This document shows positions 8,108-16,347 of a stretch of DNA of 64,000 nt, one piece after another (the first letter of the stretch is position 1; every line of letters begins with the position of its first letter). Source of the stretch: Microbispora bryophytorum (GTDB taxonomy: Bacteria; Actinomycetota; Actinomycetes; Streptosporangiales; Streptosporangiaceae); assembly GCF_006874465.1 (NCBI RefSeq), contig NZ_VIRL01000002.1, positions 625,939 through 689,938 of the forward strand, read 5' to 3'. The notes beneath the pieces were generated by a model that saw only the letters and a list, made by a program, of their open reading frames with translations, was not told where the DNA came from and did no database searches. Both the position numbers and the translations under genes were made by a program.

Positions 8108-9172
8108 GTGCGCAACCTTGCCCGAATGACCGCAGTCGCCAACGTCGTCGTTGTCGTGATCGGTCTGGTCGCGCTCGTGCTGCTGCCCCGGTCCACGGGC
8201 GAGGAACGGTCACCGGTGCGGGCGCAGCCGCGCTCGCCGTCGCCCACGCCCAGCGTGGCCCCGCCGAAGGCGACCGCCGCGTCGGCCAGGAAGGTCAAGG
8301 CGAACGAGGCCGGCCTGGTGCCCGTGATCATGTATCACCGCATCCTGCCCAAGCGACTGGCGTCGATCGACCGGACCCCCGCCCAGCTGCGCAAGGAACT
8401 GGAGCGCCTGGCCAAGGACGGCTACGTGCCGATCACCGCGGCCGAACTGGTCGCCGGGAAGATCGACATCCCGCCCGGGGCGCATCCGGTCGTCCTGACC
8501 TTCGACGACGGTCATCCCGGCCACTTCGCGTTGGACCAGAGCGGCAGGCCGAAGAAGGACACGGCCGTCGGCATCATCTACGAGGTCGCGGCGAAATACC
8601 CGAGCTTCCGGCCCGCCGCCACCTTCTGGGTCACCCGGGCCCCCTTCGGCCTGCGCGACCGGGAGCGGCAGAAGCAGGCGGTGAAGTGGCTGGTCGACCA
8701 CGGCTTCGAGGTGGCCAACCACACCTACTCCCATCCCGATCTCCGCCGGCTCTCCGACAAGCGGGTCAGCGAGCAGATCGTCCGGCAGGAGCGGCTTCTG
8801 AAGAAGGCCGGCGCGCCGCCCTCGACGACCTTCGCGCTGCCGTACGGGTCGCAGCCGAGGAAGCTGAGCAGGGCGCACGACGGCACGTGGGACGGCACCC
8901 GCTACCACTTCGACGCCGTCTTCCTGGCCGGGGCGCAGCCCACGGTTTCGCCCTACGCGAAAAGTTTCCCGCGTTACGCGATCCCGAGGATCCAGTCCAA
9001 CGGAAAATCCGGCGACTGCCGGCGCTGGTGCACGACCTACTGGCTCGACTGGCTCGACAAACATCCACGAGAGCGCTATACGTCGGATGGGGATCCGGCC
9101 CGGGTGTCGGTGCCACGCAAACTCCGGGCAACGCTCTCACCCGCCCGCGCGAAGTCGGTGATCGCGTACTAG
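8108..9172 (+). CDS. Membrane-anchored polysaccharide deacetylase (NodB domain)
   Basis: 354 aa, GTG start. One N-terminal membrane segment (residues about 8-27) and a Pro/Ser-rich linker place the enzyme outside the membrane. The carbohydrate esterase 4 motifs are present: TFDDG (near residue 138, catalytic Asp and metal Asp), HTYSH (metal-binding His pair, near 206) and ALPYG (near 244). VIMYHRI before the first motif is typical of the secreted subgroup. The expected reaction is removal of N-acetyl groups from peptidoglycan or another surface glycan. It is divergent from the DUF2127 gene. Confidence 0.92.
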   Translation: MRNLARMTAVANVVVVVIGLVALVLLPRSTGEERSPVRAQPRSPSPTPSVAPPKATAASARKVKANEAGLVPVIMYHRILPKRLASIDRTPAQLRKELERLAKDGYVPITAAELVAGKIDIPPGAHPVVLTFDDGHPGHFALDQSGRPKKDTAVGIIYEVAAKYPSFRPAATFWVTRAPFGLRDRERQKQAVKWLVDHGFEVANHTYSHPDLRRLSDKRVSEQIVRQERLLKKAGAPPSTTFALPYGSQPRKLSRAHDGTWDGTRYHFDAVFLAGAQPTVSPYAKSFPRYAIPRIQSNGKSGDCRRWCTTYWLDWLDKHPRERYTSDGDPARVSVPRKLRATLSPARAKSVIAY

Positions 9173-9194
9173 GGGTTCGTCTGGTTGCCTCGGA

Positions 9195-9223
9195 TTGACC
9201 CAGCTCGCTCCGTCTCATATGCT
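9195..9223 (+). promoter_or_regulatory. rpsA promoter (TTGACC, 17 bp, TATGCT)
   Basis: A near-consensus vegetative promoter: -35 TTGACC at 9195-9200 and -10 TATGCT at 9218-9223, 17 bp apart. It implies a leader of about 150 nt before rpsA, long enough for translational feedback by S1. Confidence 0.7.
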
Positions 9224-9378
9224 GATCGCTGCGCTGTGGGCTCGCGCGCGTCACGGACGGAGCGGGCTCGCGCTCGGTCATCTGGTGGCTACCAGGAAGC
9301 AGCATCATCCAGTGAACGAAAACGGCCCGCCGCGCTCCTGTCACAACGACATCTGTCCGGTTCGGAGCAATTCCACAC

Positions 9379-10863
9379 ATGACGAGCAGCACTGAGGCCA
9401 CCTCGAGCACCCCGCAGGTAGCGGTCAACGACATCGGTTCCGAGGAGGCCTTCCTCGCCGCGATCGACGAGACCATCAAGTACTTCAACGACGGAGACAT
9501 CGTTGAAGGCACCGTCGTCAAGGTCGATCGAGACGAGGTCTTGCTCGACATTGGCTACAAGACCGAGGGCGTTATCCCGTCGCGCGAGCTCTCGATCAAG
9601 CACGATGTCGACCCGGCCGAAGTCGTCGAGGTCGGCGAGCACGTCGAGGCCCTGGTTCTCCAGAAGGAGGACAAGGAAGGCCGCCTCATCCTGTCCAAGA
9701 AGCGCGCCCAGTACGAGCGCGCCTGGGGCACGATCGAGAAGATCAAGGACGAGGACGGCATCGTCACCGGCACGGTCATCGAGGTCGTCAAGGGCGGCCT
9801 GATCCTCGACATCGGGCTGCGCGGCTTCCTTCCCGCCTCCCTGGTCGAGATGCGCCGCGTCCGCGACCTGCAGCCGTACGTCGGGCGCGAGCTCGAGGCC
9901 AAGATCATCGAGCTGGACAAGAACCGCAACAACGTGGTCCTGTCCCGCCGTGCCTGGCTGGAGCAGACGCAGTCCGAGGTTCGCCAGACGTTCCTCAACA
10001 CCCTTCAGAAGGGTCAGGTCCGCAAGGGCGTCGTGTCCTCGATCGTCAACTTCGGTGCGTTCGTGGACCTCGGCGGCGTCGACGGCCTGGTGCACGTGTC
10101 CGAGCTGTCCTGGAAGCACATCGACCACCCGTCTGAGGTCGTCGAGGTGGGCCAGGAGGTCACGGTCGAGGTTCTCGACGTCGACATGGAGCGCGAGCGG
10201 GTCTCGCTGTCGCTCAAGGCGACGCAGGAGGACCCGTGGCAGCAGTTCGCCCGGACCCACCAGATCGGCCAGGTCGTGCCCGGCCGCGTCACCAAGCTGG
10301 TGCCGTTCGGTGCGTTCGTCCGGGTCGAGGAGGGCATCGAGGGTCTGGTCCACATCTCCGAGCTGGCCGAGCGCCACGTGGAGATCCCGGAGCAGGTCGT
10401 GCAGGTCGGCGACGAGATCTTCGTGAAGATCATCGACATCGACCTGGACCGCCGCCGCATCTCGCTGTCCCTCAAGCAGGCCAACGAGGGCGCCGGCGCC
10501 GAGGTCGAGTTCGACCCCACGCTGTACGGCATGGCGGCGACCTACGACGACCAGGGCAACTACATCTACCCCGAGGGCTTCGACGCCGAGACCGGCGAGT
10601 GGCTCGAGGGCTTCGACAAGCAGCGTGAGGAGTGGGAGCGGCAGTACGCCGAGGCGCAGGCCCGCTTCGACGCGCACCGCTCGCAGATCGAGAAGGCTCG
10701 TCAGGAGGAGGCGGCGGCCAGCGAGGCCGCTCCGTCGACCTACAGCGGCGAGACCAGCACCTCGCAGTCCAGCAGCAGCAGCGGTGGCGGCGGCGGTGGC
10801 GCTCTCGCCTCCGACGAGGCCCTCGCCGCCCTGCGCGAGAAGCTGGCGGGCGGCCAGAGCTGA
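9379..10863 (+). CDS. rpsA: 30S ribosomal protein S1
   Basis: 494 aa, ATG start with a GGAG element 11 bases upstream. There are four S1 RNA-binding domains at about residues 36-105 (GDIVEGTVVKVDRDEVLLDIGYKTEG), 121-187, 207-275 (GQVRKGVVSSIVNFGAFVDLGGVDGLVHVSEL) and 292-361 (GQVVPGRVTKLVPFGAFVRVEEGIEGLVHISEL). A tail of about 130 residues, acidic and then Ser/Gly-rich, follows. This is the four-domain actinobacterial form; E. coli S1 has six domains. It helps mRNA dock on the small subunit. Confidence 0.97.
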   Translation: MTSSTEATSSTPQVAVNDIGSEEAFLAAIDETIKYFNDGDIVEGTVVKVDRDEVLLDIGYKTEGVIPSRELSIKHDVDPAEVVEVGEHVEALVLQKEDKEGRLILSKKRAQYERAWGTIEKIKDEDGIVTGTVIEVVKGGLILDIGLRGFLPASLVEMRRVRDLQPYVGRELEAKIIELDKNRNNVVLSRRAWLEQTQSEVRQTFLNTLQKGQVRKGVVSSIVNFGAFVDLGGVDGLVHVSELSWKHIDHPSEVVEVGQEVTVEVLDVDMERERVSLSLKATQEDPWQQFARTHQIGQVVPGRVTKLVPFGAFVRVEEGIEGLVHISELAERHVEIPEQVVQVGDEIFVKIIDIDLDRRRISLSLKQANEGAGAEVEFDPTLYGMAATYDDQGNYIYPEGFDAETGEWLEGFDKQREEWERQYAEAQARFDAHRSQIEKARQEEAAASEAAPSTYSGETSTSQSSSSSGGGGGGALASDEALAALREKLAGGQS

Positions 10864-10912
10864 CACCCGGTCTCCGGACCGGAGGTTCAGCCGAGTCCTC
10901 CACAGCACCACG

Positions 10913-10946
10913 AAAGGCCCCGCTCCGGCGGGGCCTTTCCCTTTTC
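10913..10946 (+). terminator. Intrinsic terminator of rpsA
   Basis: A perfect 11-bp stem (AAAGGCCCCGC, loop TCCG, GCGGGGCCTTT) is followed by a T-rich tract (CCCTTTT). It lies 50 bp after the rpsA stop. Confidence 0.88.
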
Positions 10947-11086
10947 CGCGATCCCTCGCGTCCCTGTCCGCGGTCCCTCGCGCGCGGGGGCCATCGCACG
11001 GGGGGCCTTTCTCCGGTGAGCGTGGTCGAGGGCGCGGGCCTCCCGCGATCGCCGTTCTCCGCCGGCGGTGCCGATAGGCTGGCCCC

Positions 11087-11557
11087 GTGGTGGAGATCAC
11101 GAGGGCCCTGCCCGCGGAAGCGGGGGAGATCCTCACCCTGCAGCGGGCCGCGTACGTGACCGAGGCGCAGCTCTACGGCGACCCGTTCATCGCGCCGCTC
11201 GTCGAGTCGCTCGACCAGGTACGTACGGTGATCGAGACAGCGGTCGTGCTGAAGGCGACGGACGGCGGTCGGCTGGTCGGCGCGGTCCGCGGCCAGATGT
11301 CCGGCTCGACCTGCCTGGTGGGCCGTCTCGTGGTCGCGCCCGATCGGCAGGGACGGGGGATCGGCAGCGCGCTGCTGGCCGCGATGCACGAGGCCGTGCC
11401 CGAGGCGGCGGCGTTCGACCTGTTCACGGGGCACCTGTCGGAGGGGAACCTGCGGCTCTACCGCCGCCTCGGCTACCGGGAGACCCAGCGGGAAAGGGTG
11501 CAGGACCATCTGATGCTGGTCCACCTGCGCCGCGAGCCCGGGGCGAGCACGTCCTGA
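11087..11557 (+). CDS. GNAT-family N-acetyltransferase
   Basis: 156 aa, GTG start. A -10 box TAGGCT (11075-11080) sits 6 bases upstream and there is no ribosome-binding site, so the mRNA is probably leaderless. The acetyl-CoA motif GRLVVAPDRQGRGIGSALL (near residue 76) is the GNAT motif A (Q-x-x-G-x-G). The acceptor substrate is unknown. It stands between rpsA and coaE. Confidence 0.88.
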   Translation: MVEITRALPAEAGEILTLQRAAYVTEAQLYGDPFIAPLVESLDQVRTVIETAVVLKATDGGRLVGAVRGQMSGSTCLVGRLVVAPDRQGRGIGSALLAAMHEAVPEAAAFDLFTGHLSEGNLRLYRRLGYRETQRERVQDHLMLVHLRREPGASTS

Positions 11558-11688
11558 GTGGTTCAGGCGAGCCGGCACCCCTCGTCGGGTGTCGTCATGT
11601 CGACCGGTGGTTCCGCCGCGCTCGCGGCGCGGCCGGCTGATCGGCGCCGCCGGCCGGGCGCGGTGAACCGCCCGGTAGGCTGCGGGAC

Positions 11689-12294
11689 GTGCTGAAGGTT
11701 GGGCTCACGGGCGGCATAGGTTCGGGCAAGAGCGAGGTGTCGCGCCGGCTCGCGGCCCGCGGCGCCGTCGTCGTCGACGCGGACAAGATCGCCCGAGAGG
11801 TCGTGGAGCCGGGCACCCCCGGGCTCGCGGAGATCGTCGAGGCGTTCGGAGAGGGCGTGCTCCGCCCCGACGGCACGCTCGACCGGGAACGGCTCGGCGC
11901 GATCGTGTTCGCCGACGCCGAGAAGCTGAAGGTCCTCAACGGGATCGTCCACCCGAAGGTGGGCGAGCGCAGCGAGCAACTCCAGCGTGAGGCCCCGGAC
12001 GACGCGGTCGTCGTCTACGACGTGCCGCTGCTGGCCGAGAACAACCTGGCCGCCCGGTATGACGTGGTCATCGTCGTGGACACGCCGGACGAGGTGCGGC
12101 TGGAGCGTCTGCTGCGGCTTCGCGGCATGCGGGAGGCGGACGCCCGCGCCCGGATCGCCGCCCAGGCCTCCCGCGAGGAGCGGTTGAGGATCGCCGACAT
12201 CGTGATCGGCAACGAGGGTTCCCTGGGCGACCTGGACGCCGAGGTCGACAAGGTCTGGCAGGACCTCAACGCCCGGGTCCTCCCAAGGGGCTGA
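11689..12294 (+). CDS. coaE: Dephospho-CoA kinase
   Basis: 201 aa, GTG start, with the leaderless -10 box TAGGCT at 11676-11681. It catalyses the last step of CoA synthesis, ATP-dependent 3'-phosphorylation of dephospho-CoA. The P-loop is [13 protein letters not shown] (residues 4-16), followed by the substrate-binding [13 protein letters not shown] and the [12 protein letters not shown] lid-side segment. The actinobacterial fusion with a C-terminal GrpB-like domain, found in mycobacteria, is absent. Confidence 0.96.
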   Translation: MLKVGLTGGIGSGKSEVSRRLAARGAVVVDADKIAREVVEPGTPGLAEIVEAFGEGVLRPDGTLDRERLGAIVFADAEKLKVLNGIVHPKVGERSEQLQREAPDDAVVVYDVPLLAENNLAARYDVVIVVDTPDEVRLERLLRLRGMREADARARIAAQASREERLRIADIVIGNEGSLGDLDAEVDKVWQDLNARVLPRG

Positions 12295-12345
12295 ACGAGC
12301 TGTCCATGTGCGGAGGTCGCAGGGACGCCCGGCGCCCTTGCGAAT

Positions 12346-13506
12346 CTACAGCGTAAAGCCGGCGGCGGCGCCTTCCACCCATGACCGGTAGGCGTCGAGG
12401 ACGAGGCCGTGGAAGTGGTGCACACCGTGCTCGGACAGGCCCGAGCCGGCCGGGTCGTAGACGATGCGGCCCTGGTCGAAGGCCGGAGTGTTCATGCCCC
12501 GCTGGACGCTCTCCACGATGGAGATGTCCTGCTGCTGCAGCACCTCGTCGATGTATCGCACCGCCTCCACCTCGGCGTCCATGAGCTCGGCCGTCTCGAA
12601 GTAGAAGTCCCACGTCTCCAGGGTCCGGCCGGGACCGGCTGGAATCGCTTGCAAGACCATGAAGTTGCCGCGGCCGGGGTAGCGCAGCAGGCAGGTGTTG
12701 GGCCACAGCCACCACACCGCGTGCTGGGTGACCGACGCGCCCGCGACGTCGTACGCGGCGTTCTCCTGCTTGCCGGCCTCGGCGAAGTGGCTCGACCAGA
12801 TGCCGTGGGTCTTCACCTCGTAGGTGTCCATGTCGACGAGGTCGACGAATTCCTTGTGCGCGACGTGACAGTGGTAGCACTCCAGGAAGTTGTCGATGAC
12901 GTTCTTCCAGTTGGACGCGATGTCGTAGGTCAACCGCTTGGCATGGGTCAGGCCGGCCACGTCGGGGGCCCATCTGGCGATGTCGGCCGCCAGGTCCGCG
13001 GCCTGCTCGGCCAGGGGAGCGGCGGACGGATCCAGGTTCACGTAGACGAAGCCGCCGAACTCCTCCACCGGCACCTGATCGAGACAGATCTCGTTCTTGT
13101 CGAAGGTCGCCATCCTGTCGGCGCGACGGGCCGCCTTGAGCCGCCCGTCCAGGCCGTAGGTCCAGGCGTGGTAGGGGCAGACGATGGCGCGCGTGGTGCC
13201 GGAGCCCGTGAGCAGCTCGTGGGCGCGGTGCTTGCAGACGTTGTAGAACGCGCGCAGCGCTCCGTCGCGATCGCGCACGATCGCGATCGGCATGCCGGCC
13301 ACGGTGGCCGACACGTAGCTGCCGGGCGACGAGAGCCGCTCCACGTGGCAGACCCACTGCCAGGTGCGGGCGAAGACCGCCTGGACGTCGACGTCGAGCC
13401 ACCTCGGGTCGGTGTACGCCTCCGCCCGCAGTGACATCGATCGTCCTGGGTCCTTGTGGTATCCGGTGCCGACACGGCGTACATCGGCGGTCGTTACTGA
13501 TGCCAT
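12346..13506 (-). CDS. Rieske non-heme iron oxygenase, alpha subunit
   Basis: 386 aa. The N-terminal Rieske [2Fe-2S] domain has its Cys/His ligands in VCKHRAHE and CPYHAWTYG (about residues 91-118). The catalytic mononuclear iron site is NFLECYHCHVAH (near residue 205), with the bridging acidic residue just before it. The sequence looks closest to the choline, glycine-betaine or carnitine monooxygenase branch rather than to classical ring dioxygenases. No reductase gene is adjacent. A perfect TetR-type palindrome lies just upstream of the start, and the TetR gene is the next gene upstream on the same strand. Confidence 0.88.
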   Translation of the reverse strand: MASVTTADVRRVGTGYHKDPGRSMSLRAEAYTDPRWLDVDVQAVFARTWQWVCHVERLSSPGSYVSATVAGMPIAIVRDRDGALRAFYNVCKHRAHELLTGSGTTRAIVCPYHAWTYGLDGRLKAARRADRMATFDKNEICLDQVPVEEFGGFVYVNLDPSAAPLAEQAADLAADIARWAPDVAGLTHAKRLTYDIASNWKNVIDNFLECYHCHVAHKEFVDLVDMDTYEVKTHGIWSSHFAEAGKQENAAYDVAGASVTQHAVWWLWPNTCLLRYPGRGNFMVLQAIPAGPGRTLETWDFYFETAELMDAEVEAVRYIDEVLQQQDISIVESVQRGMNTPAFDQGRIVYDPAGSGLSEHGVHHFHGLVLDAYRSWVEGAAAGFTL

Positions 13507-13524
13507 GGGGGGAGCATACGAGGG

Positions 13525-13564
13525 CCTGAACGATCGTTCAATATTTCCTGGACGTTCGTTCAGG
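13525..13564. promoter_or_regulatory. TetR-type operator upstream of the Rieske oxygenase gene
   Basis: TGAACGATCGTTCA at 13527-13540 is a perfect 14-bp palindrome. It is nested in a larger inverted repeat, CCTGAACGA at 13525-13533 and TCGTTCAGG at 13556-13564. It occupies the 66-bp gap between the TetR stop and the oxygenase start, so the oxygenase promoter is the likely target. Confidence 0.65.
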
Positions 13565-13572
13565 GCCGCCGG

Positions 13573-14166
13573 TCACCCGGCGAGTGCGATCTGCTCGCAG
13601 CGGGCGACGCTCCTGCTGATGGAGGCGCGGTCGAGCCCCAGCAGGGCCGTGAGCCACAGGCCGTTCTGGATGACGTCGATGTCGGCGGCCCGCTCACCGC
13701 ACTCGTCGGGTGACAGCTCGGGGCGGGCGGCGCCGATGAGGGCGGCAAGCCCGGCGCGGTAGCGTTTCTGGGCCTCCGTGTTGATGTGCTCGAAGTCCTC
13801 GTGGGCCTGGGCGAGCGCCCAGAGCTGAAGTCGCAGGGACAGATACTCCGTCGTCAGGAACTCCGGGTCGGCCACGCGCGTCAGCGCGGCACGCAGCCGC
13901 TCCTCCGGTCCAAGGGCGGGGTCCGGCTCGACCAGTGAGACGTCCTGCTCCTCGATGCGGTGCAGGGCGGCGCGGATCAGGCTTGTCTTGTCTTCGTAGT
14001 GGTAGTTCACCAGCCCCAGCGAGACCCCGGCCTCACGCGCGACGGCGCGCATGCTGACTCCGGATATGCCCTGCAGGGACAGGAGCCGGAGGGCCGCATC
14101 GAGAATCCGCGCCTGCCGGTCGACTTTCTCGTCGGCGTCCATCGCGCGCACGGGCCTCGGACTCAC
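13573..14166 (-). CDS. TetR-family transcriptional regulator (oxygenase-linked)
   Basis: About 197 aa from GTG 14166. That start is chosen because a -10 box TAAGGT lies exactly 7 bases upstream; an in-frame GTG at 14172 would give two more residues. The N-terminal helix-turn-helix is ILDAALRLLSLQGISGVSMRAVAREAGVSLGLVNYHYEDKTSL in outline (residues about 20-65), and the ligand-binding C-terminal half is of ordinary length. It lies directly upstream of the Rieske oxygenase gene, whose promoter holds a GAACGATCGTTC palindrome, so it probably represses that gene. Confidence 0.9.
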   Translation of the reverse strand: MSPRPVRAMDADEKVDRQARILDAALRLLSLQGISGVSMRAVAREAGVSLGLVNYHYEDKTSLIRAALHRIEEQDVSLVEPDPALGPEERLRAALTRVADPEFLTTEYLSLRLQLWALAQAHEDFEHINTEAQKRYRAGLAALIGAARPELSPDECGERAADIDVIQNGLWLTALLGLDRASISRSVARCEQIALAG

Positions 14167-14338
14167 GTCCACAACCTTAACGGCGGGGGGAGGCGCGTCC
14201 AGCTCAGCTTCAGGGACCGCTGCGATCTCCGGCTCGGCTCGGCGGCTCGGCCCGGCTCGCGGTGCGGCGTGCGGCGGCTGCCAACGGTGTCACCGGTCGG
14301 CCGCCGGCGTCGGCGCCCGCGGACCGGGTGGATCCGTG

Positions 14339-14375
14339 TTGACACGCATCGGCTAATGCTATTAGCCTGGCAGCT
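14339..14375 (+). promoter_or_regulatory. Promoter and overlapping operator for the hydrolase-TetR pair
   Basis: The -35 box TTGACA (14339-14344) and -10 box TAGCCT (14363-14368) are 18 bp apart, and the ATG at 14376 is 7 bases after the -10 box (leaderless). A perfect inverted repeat, GGCTAATGCTATTAGCC (14351-14367), overlaps the spacer and the -10 box. A repressor bound there would block polymerase; the TetR encoded second in this operon is the obvious candidate. Confidence 0.68.
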
Positions 14376-15236
14376 ATGAACGTAAGCCTGAAGGATGGCG
14401 TGACCGAGTTCCTGAAGATCGGCGAAGGCGAGATCGCGTACGACGTGGCGGGGAAGGGCCCGCTGGTCGTGATGGTGCCCGGCATGGGCGACAGCCGGCG
14501 CGCCTACCGCTTCCTCGCACCGGCGCTGGCCGAGGCCGGGTATCGCGTGGCGACCATGGACCTGCGCGGGCACGGCGAGTCGAGCCTCGGCTGGGACTCC
14601 TACACCCGCGCCGACACCGCGGGCGACATCGTCGCCCTGATCGAGCACCTGGGCGGGCCCGCCGTCGTCGTGGGGCACTCGTTCGCCGGGGGAGCGGCCA
14701 CCATCGCCGCGGCGCGGCGGCCCGAGCTGGTCACCGCCCTGGTGGAGATCGGCCCTTTCACCCGGAAGCAGCAGCCCGACCTGCGCGCGCTGCTGAGCAA
14801 CGGCCGCTACCGCAGGGGCATGACGCGGCTCATGGGCGTGGCGCTCCTGCGCAGCACCGGGCTGTGGAAGAGCTACCTCGATCACGCCTATCCCGGGGTC
14901 AAGCCCGCCGACTGGACCGACTACCTCGACGCCCTGGGAAGCGACCTGCGCAGGCCGGGCCGGATGGCCGTGGTGAGCGCGATGGGCCTGTCCGCGCCCA
15001 CGGACGCCGGCGCCCATCTCGGCGGCATCGGCTGCCCCGCCCTGGTCGTCATGGGCACCCGGGACCCCGACTGGGCCGACCCCCGGGCCGAGGCGGACGG
15101 CATCGTCGCCGAGATGCCGCCGGGGCTCGGCGAGGCGGTGATGATCGACGGCGCCGGACACTACCCGCACGCGCAGCACCCCGGCGAGGTCGCCGCCGCG
15201 ACGCTCGCGTTCCTCAAGGAGCGGGTCCGTGGCTAG
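14376..15236 (+). CDS. Alpha/beta-fold hydrolase
   Basis: 286 aa. It has the alpha/beta hydrolase core: MVPGMGDSRRAYRFLAPAL (oxyanion region), nucleophile elbow VVGHSFAGG (Ser near residue 100), acid in GTRDPDWADP and catalytic His in DGAGHYPHAQHP (near 270). The substrate is unknown. Its 3' end overlaps the following TetR gene by 8 bp, so the two are co-expressed. Confidence 0.88.
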   Translation: MNVSLKDGVTEFLKIGEGEIAYDVAGKGPLVVMVPGMGDSRRAYRFLAPALAEAGYRVATMDLRGHGESSLGWDSYTRADTAGDIVALIEHLGGPAVVVGHSFAGGAATIAAARRPELVTALVEIGPFTRKQQPDLRALLSNGRYRRGMTRLMGVALLRSTGLWKSYLDHAYPGVKPADWTDYLDALGSDLRRPGRMAVVSAMGLSAPTDAGAHLGGIGCPALVVMGTRDPDWADPRAEADGIVAEMPPGLGEAVMIDGAGHYPHAQHPGEVAAATLAFLKERVRG

Positions 15237-15789
15237 GGCGGCTCTGTCCCCGGACGCCGTCGTCGACCTGGCGCTGCGCATCGTGGACGAGGAAGGCCCC
15301 GACGCGCTCACCCTGTCCGCGGTCGCCGCGCGGGCGGGCGTCGCCACGCCCTCCCTCTACAAGCACGTACGCAACCTCGCCGAGCTGCGCGCCCTGGTCT
15401 CCGTACGGGTGATGGGCGAGCTGACGGAGATCGCGAGCGAGGCGGCGCTCGGCCGGTCGGGCGACGAGGCGCTGCGCGCCCTGATGGACGGCTGGCGCTC
15501 CTACGCCGCCCGGCATCCGCACCGCTACTCGGCGATGATCCAGGCGCCGCGCCCCGAGACGGCCGACGTGGGCGACCGGCTGGTCGGCATCATGCTCGCC
15601 GCGCTGCGGGCGTACGGGCTGGAGGGCTCGGCCGCGATCCACGCGGTCCGCTGTCTGCGCGCCGCGATGCACGGCTTCGCCGTCCTGGAGGCGGCCGGCG
15701 CGTTCCGGCTCGCCGAGGATCTCGACGAGAGCCACGCCCTGCTGGCACGCATGGTCATCGCCGGGCTGCGCACCGCCCGCGAGCACTGA
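15229..15789 (+). CDS. TetR-family transcriptional regulator
   Basis: 186 aa, GTG start inside the end of the hydrolase gene. The N-terminal helix-turn-helix is AVAARAGVATPSLYKHVRNLAEL (about residues 27-50). The C-terminal part resembles the TetR_C_33-like (WHG) domain of hydrolase- or resistance-linked regulators. It is probably autoregulatory through the GGCTAAT-GCT-ATTAGCC palindrome upstream of the operon. Confidence 0.9.
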   Translation: MARAALSPDAVVDLALRIVDEEGPDALTLSAVAARAGVATPSLYKHVRNLAELRALVSVRVMGELTEIASEAALGRSGDEALRALMDGWRSYAARHPHRYSAMIQAPRPETADVGDRLVGIMLAALRAYGLEGSAAIHAVRCLRAAMHGFAVLEAAGAFRLAEDLDESHALLARMVIAGLRTAREH

Positions 15790-15838
15790 ACCCTCCGCCG
15801 TCAGAACGGTTCGTCGCCGCCGGTGCGGGCCAGATCAT

Positions 15839-16240
15839 TCAGCCGCGGGGCGCCCCCGCCTCGTCGTAGTGCCGCCGTGCCCGTTCGACGTGATCGAGGT
15901 TGGCGGCGGCCCACTCGGCGATCTGGGCGAAGAGGGGGGAGAGGGTGCGGCCGAGCTCGCTGATCTCGTATTCGACGCGCGGCGGCACCTCGGGATGGTA
16001 GGTGCGGACGACCAGGCCGTCGCGCTCCAGTTGGCGCAGACGCTGGGTGAGCACCTTGGGGGTGATCTTCTCGATGCGCCGCTCCAGCTCGACGAACCGC
16101 TGGCGGCCGAAGGCGTGGAGCGACCAGAGGATGGGCGAGGTCCACCGGCTGAACACGATGTCGACGACCGGGGAGATCGGGCAGGCCAGCTCGGGGTCGG
16201 TCGTGGCATCGGCCGCCGGTCTGCTCGTCTCGCCCGCCAT
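15839..16240 (-). CDS. HxlR-family winged-helix transcriptional regulator
   Basis: 133 aa from the ATG at 16240, preceded by AGGGG about 8 bases upstream; a GTG at 16246 is also possible. The HxlR signature is clear: CPISPVVDIVFSRWTSPILWSLHAFGRQRFVELERRI, then KVLTQRLRQLERDGLV and PPRVEYEISELGRTL. The conserved N-terminal Cys (in LACPIS) is the usual redox or electrophile sensor in this family. It is divergent from an NAD(P)-binding protein gene, its likely target. Confidence 0.92.
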   Translation of the reverse strand: MAGETSRPAADATTDPELACPISPVVDIVFSRWTSPILWSLHAFGRQRFVELERRIEKITPKVLTQRLRQLERDGLVVRTYHPEVPPRVEYEISELGRTLSPLFAQIAEWAAANLDHVERARRHYDEAGAPRG

Positions 16241-16246
16241 GGTCAC

Positions 16247-16347
16247 ACCCCTGTGAGGTAGTCACTTTCCTCTAGGTACCTACTATACGGAGGGTGTTAG
16301 CGTCGCCGTCGTCGCGAGAGGCCACAGGGAAGACGCTGGAGTTGATC
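16247..16347. promoter_or_regulatory. Divergent HxlR / NAD(P)-binding protein control region
   Basis: A short AT-richer gap containing the perfect palindrome TAGGTACCTA at 16273-16282, with an imperfect second copy of the half site (AGGTAGT at 16256-16262). HxlR proteins usually bind paired half sites in exactly this divergent position. Confidence 0.45.
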
